Translations under genes and position numbers: made by a program
Shown here: positions 1 to 7,559 of the stretch, in pieces
Position numbering within the stretch: position 1 is the first letter of the stretch
How the letters are laid out: each line of letters opens with the position of its first letter
The notes under the pieces: generated by a model
Databases searched by the model: none
What the model saw: the letters and a program-made list of their open reading frames with translations, nothing else
Told to the model about the DNA's origin: nothing
From: Bacillota bacterium
Lineage (GTDB): Bacteria; Bacillota; Clostridia; Lachnospirales; Lachnospiraceae
NCBI GenBank assembly: GCA_023424995.1
Contig: JAFADH010000058.1
Coordinates: 1 to 35,025 of the forward strand
Length of the DNA: 35,025 nucleotides
Direction: 5' to 3'

Positions 1-9
1 GAAAAATCC

Positions 10-939
10 ATGACAGGGAATGATGAAACCATTACCTTGACACTGGGATACCGGCCTCCGTATGCGTGGGACGAACTGATCGGATTTCTTGCTGATCGGG
101 CAATTCCGGGTGTGGAACTGGTCAAAGCTGGAATTTACAGCCGGACCGTCTCAATTAAAAACGGGAACGATTTATACCGTGGCTGGATCTCGGTTGCAAA
201 CAGGCCGGGAGAGAATTCTCTTTCTGTCACTATGTGCTGTTCGCTTTTGCCTGTTCTGGCCAGGATGCTTGCAAAAATAAGAAGGCTTTTTGATTTAAAC
301 TGCGATCCTGTTGAAATATATAATAAGCTCTCTGTTTTAAATGAGCTGATACCGGATATATGTGTACCGGGACTTCGCCTGCCGGGATGTTTCGATCCAT
401 TTGAAATATCTGTCCGGGCCGTATTAGGCCAGCAGATAACAGTGAAAGCGGCTCGGACTCTTGCAATACGCTTCGCCCATGCCTTTGGCGGGACCATTAA
501 TACACCGTTTGAGGAACTGCAATACATATTTCCTGCTTCGGAGACAATTTTCAACCTTGAGCAGCCGATTGAAGACAAACTGGGGCCATTGGGAATAACC
601 GGTGCCCGTGCCCGCTCTATTTTCGCTTTGGCAAAAGCAATAGAAACCGGGTACCTTCATTTTACATCAGAAGCGGATCCGGAAGCTGAATTGGAAAAAC
701 TATTGAAACTGCCCGGTTTTGGTCCATGGACAGTACAGTATATCGGGATGCGTGCCTTCAGTTGGCCTGACGCGTTCCCGCATACCGATTATGGAGTAAA
801 AAAGGCACTTGCCGATCTGACAGAAAAAGAGATATTGAATAAATCCCGGGAGTGGAGACCCTGGCGTTCCTATGCCGTGTTAAATTTATGGAATTCACTG
901 AAGGGAGATAAAACGAAACAGGAGGTGTCCGATCAATGA
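10..939 (+). CDS. alkA: DNA-3-methyladenine glycosylase II (AlkA)
   Basis: Base-excision glycosylase that removes alkylated purines (3-methyladenine and others) from DNA. The N-terminal AlkA fold begins near residue 8 (TLGYRPPYAW), the conserved LRLPGCFDPFE stretch is at about 123-133, and the helix-hairpin-helix LPGFGPWTVQY is at 234-244. The catalytic Asp is D260 in HTDYGVKKAL, and the C-terminal WRPWRSYAVLNLW motif is present, so the enzyme looks intact and active. Length (309 aa) is slightly above the usual 280-290. The reading frame stays open to the first base of the window, so the ATG at 10 may be internal; a fusion to an upstream Ada-type regulator domain, common in this family, cannot be excluded. 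It overlaps the next gene by 4 bp (ATGA), which indicates translational coupling with a second alkylation-repair gene. Confidence 0.92.
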   Translation: MTGNDETITLTLGYRPPYAWDELIGFLADRAIPGVELVKAGIYSRTVSIKNGNDLYRGWISVANRPGENSLSVTMCCSLLPVLARMLAKIRRLFDLNCDPVEIYNKLSVLNELIPDICVPGLRLPGCFDPFEISVRAVLGQQITVKAARTLAIRFAHAFGGTINTPFEELQYIFPASETIFNLEQPIEDKLGPLGITGARARSIFALAKAIETGYLHFTSEADPEAELEKLLKLPGFGPWTVQYIGMRAFSWPDAFPHTDYGVKKALADLTEKEILNKSREWRPWRSYAVLNLWNSLKGDKTKQEVSDQ

Positions 940-1439
940 TTTATACAAATTTAAAAAGTCCTCTCGGTGATATAACAGCATCAGCAGAGAACAATGCCCT
1001 TACAGGGCTTTGGTTCGTTGGGCAAAAATACTATCCGTCCGATAAAAGCCTATGGACCTGTGATCCCAATTATCCGATTTTTATAGAGCTTGGCAGGTGG
1101 CTTGAAGATTATTTTGAAGGAAAAAGGAATGCTATGCTCCCTGATCTTAAACCGAAAGGGACGGATTTTCAAAAAACCGTTTGGGAGATACTTCTCGAAA
1201 TACCATTCGGCCGTGTTACGACTTATGGAGAAATTGCAAAAAAGATCGCAAGTTCAAAAGGAATACCTTCAATGTCCGCTCAGGCTGTCGGCGGGGCTGT
1301 CGGACATAACCCGATCTCTATTCTAATACCATGCCATAGGGTTGTTGGTGCGAATGGAAGCCTGACAGGGTATGCAGGAGGACTGGAAAAGAAAAAGGCT
1401 CTGCTTTGTATTGAGAAAGCGGACCTTGCATGCAGGTAA
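936..1439 (+). CDS. ogt: methylated-DNA--[protein]-cysteine S-methyltransferase
   Basis: Suicidal direct-reversal enzyme that moves the alkyl group of O6-alkylguanine (and O4-alkylthymine) onto its own cysteine. The acceptor motif PCHRVV is intact with C133. The upstream helix-turn-helix part (TDFQKTVWEILLEIPFGRVTTYGEIA, split here as residues 76-101) and the GYAGGLEKK loop after the active site are typical. 167 aa is the normal length for a single-domain Ogt. It starts inside the stop of alkA (ATGA at 936-939) with an AGGAGGTG ribosome binding site at about 920-927. The pair forms an alkylation-repair operon combining base excision and direct reversal, probably induced together, perhaps by an Ada-type regulator outside the window (inference). 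Confidence 0.93.
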   Translation: MIYTNLKSPLGDITASAENNALTGLWFVGQKYYPSDKSLWTCDPNYPIFIELGRWLEDYFEGKRNAMLPDLKPKGTDFQKTVWEILLEIPFGRVTTYGEIAKKIASSKGIPSMSAQAVGGAVGHNPISILIPCHRVVGANGSLTGYAGGLEKKKALLCIEKADLACR

Positions 1440-1547
1440 TCAGTCGAAGATGGGATATCGTAACCCGATAGATGTGCCGGGCGGGGGACACCGGATGCTG
1501 CAAATATTACGATGGCATCATTGAATTCCATTATAAGGGTTTATTGG

Positions 1548-1599
1548 ATACATGACGGCAAACATATTGAAAGTCTGAATACTGTTTGCCGTCATGTAT
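1548..1599 (+). terminator. long perfect hairpin, probable terminator of alkA-ogt
   Basis: Two perfectly complementary 17-base arms (1548-1564, ATACATGACGGCAAACA, and 1583-1599) enclose an 18-base loop. The following sequence ATTTTATTG is only moderately T-rich, so termination is plausible but not textbook. It lies about 110 bp after the ogt stop codon. Perfect arms of this length in an otherwise decayed spacer could also be the remains of a small mobile element; no flanking duplication was recognised. Confidence 0.45.
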
Positions 1600-1690
1600 A
1601 TTTTATTGTGATCAATGTTAAATTACGGAGAAAAGAGCGTTATCGTTTTTAACGACATAATCTCTGCAAATGCTTTTATAAAATGAGCAA

Positions 1691-1777
1691 TCACATAGCA
1701 TCGAAGCAGAAAGGATGTCCCTCCGGATCAAGCATAACGGTCCACTGGTCTGAGTATTGCTGATCCGCCGATTTTGG
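1691..1777 (-). pseudogene. C-terminal remnant of a VOC/glyoxalase-like gene
   Basis: On the minus strand about 24 codons before a TGA (1691-1693) read DQQYSDQWTVMLDPEGHPFC followed by FDAM. The pattern W-T-V-M-L-D-P-E-G-H-P-F-C is the conserved C-terminal strand of glyoxalase-like VOC proteins (PF18029 type). An in-frame stop occurs shortly upstream (about 1795), and no other part of the domain (normally about 120 aa) is visible. This is therefore a decayed gene, not a functional one. Its presence shows that this spacer arose by gene loss. Confidence 0.6.
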
Positions 1778-1910
1778 ATAAAATTATATTTTCTTGCCGG
1801 AAAGCATTGTGCTATTGCAGCATTGTGGTAAAATTAAGCCATGGGAATCTTTAATAATCGTACAATATATATTAGAAATTTAAACAACATATTATTATTG
1901 GAGGGTACAT

Positions 1911-3242
1911 ATGGCAATTGTAGAGGTAGTGAAATATAACGGGGGCCCGGATGTATTGGCTTGGAAATACCCAAATGAAGAGCTTGGGACATGGACACAA
2001 CTGATCGTTAACGAATCACAGGAAGCTGTTCTTTTTAAAGGCGGGAAGGTTTTAGATGTTTTTGGAAGCGGCAGGCACACCTTAGATACTTCCAATATCC
2101 CGTTCCTCAATAAAATTGTCAATCTGCCCTTTGGGAAAAGATCACCTTTTACAGCGGAGATCTGGTATGTGAATAAAGTGTTCTCTTTAGATGTCAAATG
2201 GGGAACATCCTCCCCAATTCAAATTCAGGATCCCAAATACGGAGTGTTTGTTCCGGTGCGGTCCAATGGGATGTTCGGCATTAAGATAGAAGACTCCAAG
2301 AAATTCCTGGTTAAGCTGGTCGGAACTCTGGCAGTATTTGATAGAGCAAATCTGATAAAATACTTTCGGGGGTTATATGTTACAAAGGTCAAGGATGTGA
2401 TTTCAACCTACTTTATCCATAAGCAGATAAGTATTTTGGAGATCAATGCGTACATAGATGAAATATCCTCCTTTATGAAGGAACGAATTGAGCCTGCACT
2501 GGAGGACTTCGGTATAAAATTAGCAGGGTTTTATGTCAATGATATCAGCGTGCCCGAAGATGATCCGGCTGTCGGCAAGCTTAAAGAGGCCTTGGCAAAA
2601 CGGGCTGAGATGAATATCATCGGATATAATTATCAGCAGGAGAGATCCTTCGATACCCTGGAAGGGGCAGCCAAAAATCCGGGCTCTGTATCCGCCCCGA
2701 TTATGGGTGCCGGAATCGGCTTAGGAATGGGCTTTGGTGTTGGAGGAGCTGTGGGTAACGCCTTTGGTTCGGCCGCCGGCAATATCAATACCGGAGATCA
2801 TAAAACAGGAGCTGCAACTCAAAAGGAGTGTCCAAAATGTCGGGCGATGAATGATTTAAAAAGCCGTTTCTGCGGTTCCTGCGGTTATGATTTCGAAAAA
2901 TCGGTTCGATTGGATAATGATGTGAACAATTCTGCCAGAATAGTATGTACCTCTTGCGGCTTTGAATATAGTAATACGTCCAAGTTTTGTCCGGAATGCG
3001 GGAATAAATATATTCCGTGCCCGAAATGTGGTGCGGATATACCGGATGACGCTGTTAAATGTAAAGTCTGCGGATATGAGAAAGAGGGCAATTGTCCAAA
3101 ATGCGGCGCGGAAATCAATAAAAAGGCAAAGTTCTGTCCCGAATGCGGTGAATCTTTCGTGCAAAAATGCCCCGGCTGTAATTCAATAATTGAAGGAAGT
3201 CCGAAATTCTGCCCTGAATGCGGTAAAAATCTTAATAATTGA
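1911..3242 (+). CDS. SPFH-domain protein with five C-terminal zinc ribbons (YdjI-like)
   Basis: Band-7/SPFH protein of the YdjI or 'virion core protein' type. Residues about 20-240 form the SPFH domain (start MAIVEVVKYNGGPDVLAWKY). Residues about 258-292 are a Gly/Ala-rich stretch that could associate with membrane. Residues 307-437 carry five CxxC...CxxC zinc ribbons (C307/C310-C321/C324; C346/C349-C360/C363; C370/C373-C384/C387; C395/C398-C409/C412; C420/C423-C434/C437). All twenty cysteines are present. SPFH proteins organise membrane microdomains, and Bacillus YdjI sits in a phage-shock-like ydjFGHI operon; a similar membrane-stress role here is inference. Start is supported by GGAGGG at 1900-1905. 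It is followed 9 bp later by a membrane protein gene. Confidence 0.85.
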   Translation: MAIVEVVKYNGGPDVLAWKYPNEELGTWTQLIVNESQEAVLFKGGKVLDVFGSGRHTLDTSNIPFLNKIVNLPFGKRSPFTAEIWYVNKVFSLDVKWGTSSPIQIQDPKYGVFVPVRSNGMFGIKIEDSKKFLVKLVGTLAVFDRANLIKYFRGLYVTKVKDVISTYFIHKQISILEINAYIDEISSFMKERIEPALEDFGIKLAGFYVNDISVPEDDPAVGKLKEALAKRAEMNIIGYNYQQERSFDTLEGAAKNPGSVSAPIMGAGIGLGMGFGVGGAVGNAFGSAAGNINTGDHKTGAATQKECPKCRAMNDLKSRFCGSCGYDFEKSVRLDNDVNNSARIVCTSCGFEYSNTSKFCPECGNKYIPCPKCGADIPDDAVKCKVCGYEKEGNCPKCGAEINKKAKFCPECGESFVQKCPGCNSIIEGSPKFCPECGKNLNN

Positions 3243-3251
3243 GGTGTCCTT

Positions 3252-3950
3252 ATGAGAAGAACAAAGACGATAAGTGTCAGCGGAATATTATTATTTTTAT
3301 TAACGATTGTTTTATTCTTTCTACTTACCAATGATAGAATACTGATTACCTGGCTGGGCTTTGGCTTTATGCTGTTTGCGGAGCTGGTATTCTTCGGCGG
3401 CTTAATATTAATTGAAACAGCTTCCGCCAACTTGTCACAGATTACTGCGAGAGCAGGAGGATATGTGGTTTTAAGCATTTATTCGCTGGGAGCGGTTATT
3501 GTTTCCCTTGTATTTATGCTGATAAAACCGGAAACAGCTTCCGTCTTCTGGAGTATCCAGTCGGTATTACTTGTGATTGCAGGCATCCTTTTATTGGTCA
3601 TCATGACCTCTGCAAAAAGCATTCATGAGAAGGATATCAAGGTGCTCAATTCACTGAAAAAAGTCGGTGCAATTTCAGAACGTCTGACTTTATTAATGGA
3701 GGATGATGGAAACAGTAAGTATAAAAAAATACTGTATAAGGCAGTGGAGAATTTAAAATATTCGGATACATCGACTGTATTAAGCTCAGATGATGAAATT
3801 GAAGGAAAAATTACGCAACTGGAGCTGGAACTTGTGAAAGAGGATTATGATCATAAGGATACGGCAGTGGAGGCATTAATTCAGGAACTGATCAACTTAA
3901 TTAGTCGTCGAAGAGCCCATGTGAAGAATAGTAAAGCAGGCAGCCTGTAA
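3252..3950 (+). CDS. four-TM membrane protein with cytoplasmic helical tail
   Basis: I do not recognise a named family. The first 125 residues hold four hydrophobic segments (about 9-26, 32-53, 71-90, 99-119). A charged, helix-prone C-terminal tail of about 105 residues follows (KSIHEKDIKVLNSLKKVGAI onward), rich in Glu/Lys/Leu. The gene begins 9 bp after the SPFH gene with GAGGTG in the junction, so the two are almost surely co-transcribed and the product may be the membrane partner of the SPFH/zinc-ribbon protein. No enzyme motif is visible. A function in envelope stress or membrane organisation is only a guess from the neighbour. Confidence 0.75.
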   Translation: MRRTKTISVSGILLFLLTIVLFFLLTNDRILITWLGFGFMLFAELVFFGGLILIETASANLSQITARAGGYVVLSIYSLGAVIVSLVFMLIKPETASVFWSIQSVLLVIAGILLLVIMTSAKSIHEKDIKVLNSLKKVGAISERLTLLMEDDGNSKYKKILYKAVENLKYSDTSTVLSSDDEIEGKITQLELELVKEDYDHKDTAVEALIQELINLISRRRAHVKNSKAGSL

Positions 3951-4174
3951 CTGGATAGGCAGTCCGCAGGCACAATAATTATAGGTCAAAGAATTGAGAA
4001 GATACAATTTGCGCCAGCAATTGCCGAAAGTGTGATCGGATCATTGGTGTTATTGTATATTTAATGGAGATGCTTCAGGTATTAGAAAAATATTATGGAA
4101 GTATCTATATTTAGCATAGAATACGGAAGATAATGTAAATATTATGGATTTGATTTTATGGAGGATAATAACAA

Positions 4175-4864
4175 ATGGCAGCAAAAAATAAGAAAAAAGA
4201 ATTGTCATGGGCAACAGTCATTATTGTAATGATTTTATGCTGGCCTATCGGTTTATATTTGTTGTATAAGAAAGCCACAAGCAATAAAACAGCTATGTTA
4301 AAAAATGCGAAAATACTAAGAATACCAGGATGGATATTTGTAGGAATAGCTTTGATATATGTACTAATATTGACAACAGAAGGCGCTCAAGCAGCAGAGA
4401 ATGGATCTTCTGTTGTAACACCATTATTAATTATGATAATCATTTTTGGTGGTTTTGGACTGAGGATGCTTTATAGGGCAAAAAAGATGAGGATTAATGG
4501 CTTAAGATATCAAAAATATATTCAAATAGTTATAAATGGAAGAGTTACATATATCGATAATATAGCATCTGCCATACCTGTCACTCCTGAGATTGCCTTG
4601 AAGGATTTACAGGATATGATTAATATCGGCTATTTTGAAAATGCATATCTTGATCTGGGGAGAAGAGAGCTGGTATGGGCAAATATGAGAGGCGGCATAT
4701 ATCCAAATTATCAAATGCATCCTGTTATAATGAATGCACCAAGGGTTCAGGAGGTTAAAATTGAGAAGAAGGTTGTTGCCTGCAGGAATTGCGGAGCGAA
4801 TAACCAGATTACAACCGGCCGGGTTTTTGAATGCGAATTTTGCGGCTCGCTGATACAGGAATAA
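4175..4864 (+). CDS. three-TM membrane protein with C-terminal zinc ribbon
   Basis: Residues about 13-30, 49-68 and 83-99 are membrane segments. A soluble part of about 125 residues follows, containing a winged-helix-like stretch (VTPEIALKDLQDMINIGYFE, about 138-157), and the protein ends with one zinc ribbon (CRNCGANNQ... CEFCGS). Zinc ribbon plus membrane segments is the architecture of partner genes of YdjI-type SPFH proteins, so this is probably the third member of the module although a 224-bp gap separates it. The ribosome binding site GGAGG is at 4160-4164. The codons are more AT-rich by eye than those of the repair genes downstream. I cannot assign a biochemical activity. Confidence 0.75.
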   Translation: MAAKNKKKELSWATVIIVMILCWPIGLYLLYKKATSNKTAMLKNAKILRIPGWIFVGIALIYVLILTTEGAQAAENGSSVVTPLLIMIIIFGGFGLRMLYRAKKMRINGLRYQKYIQIVINGRVTYIDNIASAIPVTPEIALKDLQDMINIGYFENAYLDLGRRELVWANMRGGIYPNYQMHPVIMNAPRVQEVKIEKKVVACRNCGANNQITTGRVFECEFCGSLIQE

Positions 4865-5043
4865 AGGTCTGTGATTCAGGTTTTTATCATACCTGGACGA
4901 CTTTCAAAGAGAGCGGAGTACCCTTCATGAAAGAAAAGTAATATTTTGGAAATAATAAAAATTACGAGTTTTTTGTGGCGTATTTTTCTATATGCGGCAG
5001 TGCTTGAGATATGAGAGCAGGAAAACTGAGTATTTTAATTTTG

Positions 5044-5074
5044 GCGTGTCTATTTGTGGCACGCTGAATTTTTT
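5044..5074 (+). terminator. weak stem with T-run after the zinc-ribbon membrane gene
   Basis: GCGTG (5044-5048) pairs with CACGC (5060-5064) and is followed by TGAATTTTTTG. The short stem and 11-base loop make this only a possible terminator, upstream of the sigma factor gene. Confidence 0.3.
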
Positions 5075-5137
5075 GTGTATCTTTTGTAGCATTTCCTATA
5101 CCTTAAGGGTGTTTATAATGAAAGGAGGAGTTGTAGC

Positions 5138-5626
5138 TTGAAACCACAATCATTACGTACGGATGATTGCGCAGAAAAAATTATAAGGTTTTATAGTGAT
5201 ATGGTGTACCGCCTCGCTTTCGCCCGCACAGGAACTAAATATGATGCTGATGAAGTCTATCAGGAAGTATTTTTAAGATATATAAAAAAACAGCATATAT
5301 TTGAAGATGAAGAGTATCGTAAGGCATGGCTGATCCGGGTGACAATAAACTGTTCCAAGAAGCTATGGAATTCAGCCTGGAAAAGAAAAATTGTACCTTT
5401 GGAGGAAACCATACCTTTTGAAACAAAAGAGGATATAGACCTTTATAATGAATTGCAGCAATTGCCTCCGAAATACCGGGAGGTTATTCACTTGTTTTAC
5501 TATGAAGACATGTCGCTGGAGGAAATCAGCAAGGCATTAAACCGAAAAAATTCCACGGTTAGAACTCAGCTTACCCGTGCAAGAGCATTGCTCAAGAACC
5601 TGCTGAAGGAGGATTATGATGTTTAG
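5138..5626 (+). CDS. ECF-type RNA polymerase sigma factor
   Basis: Extracytoplasmic-function sigma-70 factor, 162 aa. Region 2 spans about residues 13-76 (IIRFYSDMVYRLAF ... DEVYQEVFLRYIKK ... AWLIRVTINCSK). Region 4 spans about 103-154 (LPPKYREVIHLFYYEDMSLEEISKALN in the first part, then STVRTQLTRARALLK). The start is a TTG at 5138 with AAAGGAGG at 5121-5128; a nearer ATG (5118) runs into a stop after seven codons. It overlaps the following anti-sigma gene by 8 bp, the usual sigma/anti-sigma arrangement, so its activity is probably held by that membrane protein until an envelope signal arrives. The regulon cannot be read from this window. Confidence 0.92.
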   Translation: MKPQSLRTDDCAEKIIRFYSDMVYRLAFARTGTKYDADEVYQEVFLRYIKKQHIFEDEEYRKAWLIRVTINCSKKLWNSAWKRKIVPLEETIPFETKEDIDLYNELQQLPPKYREVIHLFYYEDMSLEEISKALNRKNSTVRTQLTRARALLKNLLKEDYDV

Positions 5627-6674
5627 AGAAAAATATAAACATATGAACGAGCAGCTTCATCCGGACGATGAACTGCTGTGTAATATTTTAAAATCGGCTC
5701 ACAGCTGGGGTAAAAGAAAAAGCATAAAAGCTCTATTCTTTTGCAGGCCTGCAATGGCTATGATAGCAATTTGTATCTGTTTGACTGTGGCTGTTCCCGT
5801 ACTTGCAGCAACCGTAGATCCCGTTTATCGGTTTATGTATACGGTTTCTCCGGGGGCAGCTCAATTTTTTATGCCTGTACAAAAATCTGATGAAGATAAC
5901 GACATAAAAATGGAGGTAGTATCGGCTTACATCCATGATAACGCAGCAGAAATTTATATCACAATGCAGGATTTAACCGGAGAACGCATTGATGAAACTA
6001 CGGATTTATATGATAGCTATTCCATAAACCGTCCGTTTGACAGTTCTGCGTCCTGTCGGCGTATCCGTTATGACAAAGAAACAAAAACCGTTACATTTTT
6101 GATTACTATTAACGAATGGGGACATCAAAATATAATAGGTGATAAAATAACTTTTTCTGTAAAAGAGTTCTTAAGTCATAAAAAGAACTATGATAATGTT
6201 GAAATTCCGGTAGACCTCTCATCGGTCACACTTGCCAAAAGTACACAAAAAGTAAATTCAACGGGGGGAGGAGGGAAAGATTATCAAGCATATGCCGGGA
6301 AAGGGGAAGCAATCGTCCTTACACCCTTACAGGCAATGTCCGGATTTCCTGTAGAGGGTATTGATCTCACTGCAATTGGTTATATTGACCATAAGCTTCA
6401 TATACAGATGAGTCTTCATAACCGTTTGCAGAGTGATAATCACGGCTTTTTCTATTTAAAAAATACCAGCGGAGCAATAGTAGAAAGCAGCTATAGCATT
6501 TATTTTACAAATCAATATAAACAGCAAGAGGATAGGCTTGATTATTGCGAATATGTTTTTGATATCCCGCAGGAGGAGCTTAAGAGCTATTCGCTTTATG
6601 GAGATTTTGTCACTTCCGGAATGTATACGCAGGGGAGCTGGCGTGTTACCTTTCCTTTAGAGCAAATGAAATAA
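5619..6674 (+). CDS. DUF4179-type membrane anti-sigma factor
   Basis: Predicted partner of the preceding sigma factor. A short cytoplasmic part (about 44 residues) is followed by one membrane helix (about 45-64, AMAMIAICICLTVAVPVLAA) and a roughly 285-residue extracellular part of beta-rich character. It resembles DUF4179 proteins, which are regularly encoded after ECF sigma genes in clostridia and bacilli. Two ATGs are in tandem (5616 and 5619); AAGGAGG at 5606-5612 gives a 6-base spacing to the second, so I use 5619. The extracellular part is probably the sensor. Its ligand is unknown. Confidence 0.8.
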   Translation: MFREKYKHMNEQLHPDDELLCNILKSAHSWGKRKSIKALFFCRPAMAMIAICICLTVAVPVLAATVDPVYRFMYTVSPGAAQFFMPVQKSDEDNDIKMEVVSAYIHDNAAEIYITMQDLTGERIDETTDLYDSYSINRPFDSSASCRRIRYDKETKTVTFLITINEWGHQNIIGDKITFSVKEFLSHKKNYDNVEIPVDLSSVTLAKSTQKVNSTGGGGKDYQAYAGKGEAIVLTPLQAMSGFPVEGIDLTAIGYIDHKLHIQMSLHNRLQSDNHGFFYLKNTSGAIVESSYSIYFTNQYKQQEDRLDYCEYVFDIPQEELKSYSLYGDFVTSGMYTQGSWRVTFPLEQMK

Positions 6675-6781
6675 CCATAGATAAAAATCCATGGTAAGCC
6701 CGCGGCAAACAAAGATTTAAAATGGAATACCGAATACTTATAATTTAGTTGGAAACAATAACCTCTGGAGGTGTTTCCAAT

Positions 6782-7555
6782 ATGGTATCACGTAAATCGG
6801 TCATAACGTTCGGTATGGTCGCGATTCCCATAGCAATGTTCACGACCACCCAGGACAATGACATACATTTCAACCAGCTGCATAAGGAAGACAACAGCCG
6901 AATCCGGTATAAAAAGACCTGTGCCCACTGCGGCAAGGAAATTAACGCGAAAGACATCGTAAAGGGCTTTGAGTATGATGAGGACAAGTATGTCGTCGTC
7001 ACAGAAGAAGAGATTGAAAAGATCAAGACGGAAAAAGAAAAATCCATTCAGATCCTGCATTTTGCCAAGCTGAACCAGATCTCCCCCGTCTATTATGAGA
7101 AGACCTATCAGGCTGCGCCTGAGGCAGGGGGCGAAAAAGCCTTCGAGCTGCTCCGGGCCGCACTGATGGCCGAACAGAAGATAGCCATAGGCAAGACCGT
7201 CATGGGCACGAAGGATACACTGATGGCGATCATCCCCCGAGAGGACGGTATTCTCATCTCCATCATGTTCTATGCGGATGACATCAAGGAGCTTCAAAAA
7301 CAGTATACCAAGCCCGAGATATCCGAGCAGGAGCTGAATATGGCGAAAACTCTGATCAATTCCATGGATACGCCCTTTGACCCTTCGAAATATAAAGATG
7401 AATACCAGACGAGACTCCGCGCACTTATTGAGACAAAGATTTCCGGAAAAGAAGTCGTTGCCGTTGAGTCCGACAATACCGGCAAGGTCATCGACCTTAT
7501 GGAGGCTCTCAGGGCAAGCGTAGAGAAAGCGAACAAAGACAAGGAAACGGCTTGA
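6782..7555 (+). CDS. ku: Ku protein of bacterial NHEJ
   Basis: Homodimeric DNA-end-binding protein that encircles broken ends and recruits LigD. The N-terminus MVSRKSVITFGMVAIPIAMF matches the conserved bacterial Ku opening, and KGFEYDEDKYVVVTEEEIE (about residues 61-79) is the Ku core signature. A CAHC pair lies at 47-50. The length (257 aa) is typical and the C-terminus is short and charged. I place the start at the ATG at 6782, 8 bases after GGAGGTG (6767-6773); an in-frame TTG at 6749 lacks a ribosome binding site. It lies 4 bp before ligD, forming the classical two-gene NHEJ operon. In sporulating Firmicutes this pair can be sporulation-controlled, but I saw no clear sigma-G site. Confidence 0.95.
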   Translation: MVSRKSVITFGMVAIPIAMFTTTQDNDIHFNQLHKEDNSRIRYKKTCAHCGKEINAKDIVKGFEYDEDKYVVVTEEEIEKIKTEKEKSIQILHFAKLNQISPVYYEKTYQAAPEAGGEKAFELLRAALMAEQKIAIGKTVMGTKDTLMAIIPREDGILISIMFYADDIKELQKQYTKPEISEQELNMAKTLINSMDTPFDPSKYKDEYQTRLRALIETKISGKEVVAVESDNTGKVIDLMEALRASVEKANKDKETA

Positions 7556-7559
7556 GGTT

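Larger units (their letters stand above)
1440..1910. other. 471-bp intergenic region with hairpin and gene remnant
   Basis: No intact gene was found between ogt and the SPFH gene. It holds a long perfect hairpin (1548-1599) and, on the minus strand, the tail of a degraded VOC-family gene (1691-1777), both listed separately. A 27-codon frame (1472-1555, starting MCRAGDTGCC) ends inside the hairpin arm but lacks a convincing ribosome binding site. The last 60 bases are AT-rich and probably carry the promoter of the SPFH operon, but I cannot pick one hexamer pair with confidence. Confidence 0.6.

Noticed and set aside
1472..1555. 27-codon Cys-containing frame starting MCRAGDTGCC
   Set aside because: No clear ribosome binding site, and the end lies within the hairpin arm; too little to call a gene.
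3951..4064. Possible protein tail ending AESVIGSLVLLYI
   Set aside because: Only 37 codons, no start codon, no recognised family; hydrophobic tails of this kind arise easily in AT-rich spacers.
6749..6781. Upstream TTG start for Ku
   Set aside because: It would add 11 residues with no match to Ku and has no ribosome binding site; the ATG at 6782 has an ideal one.
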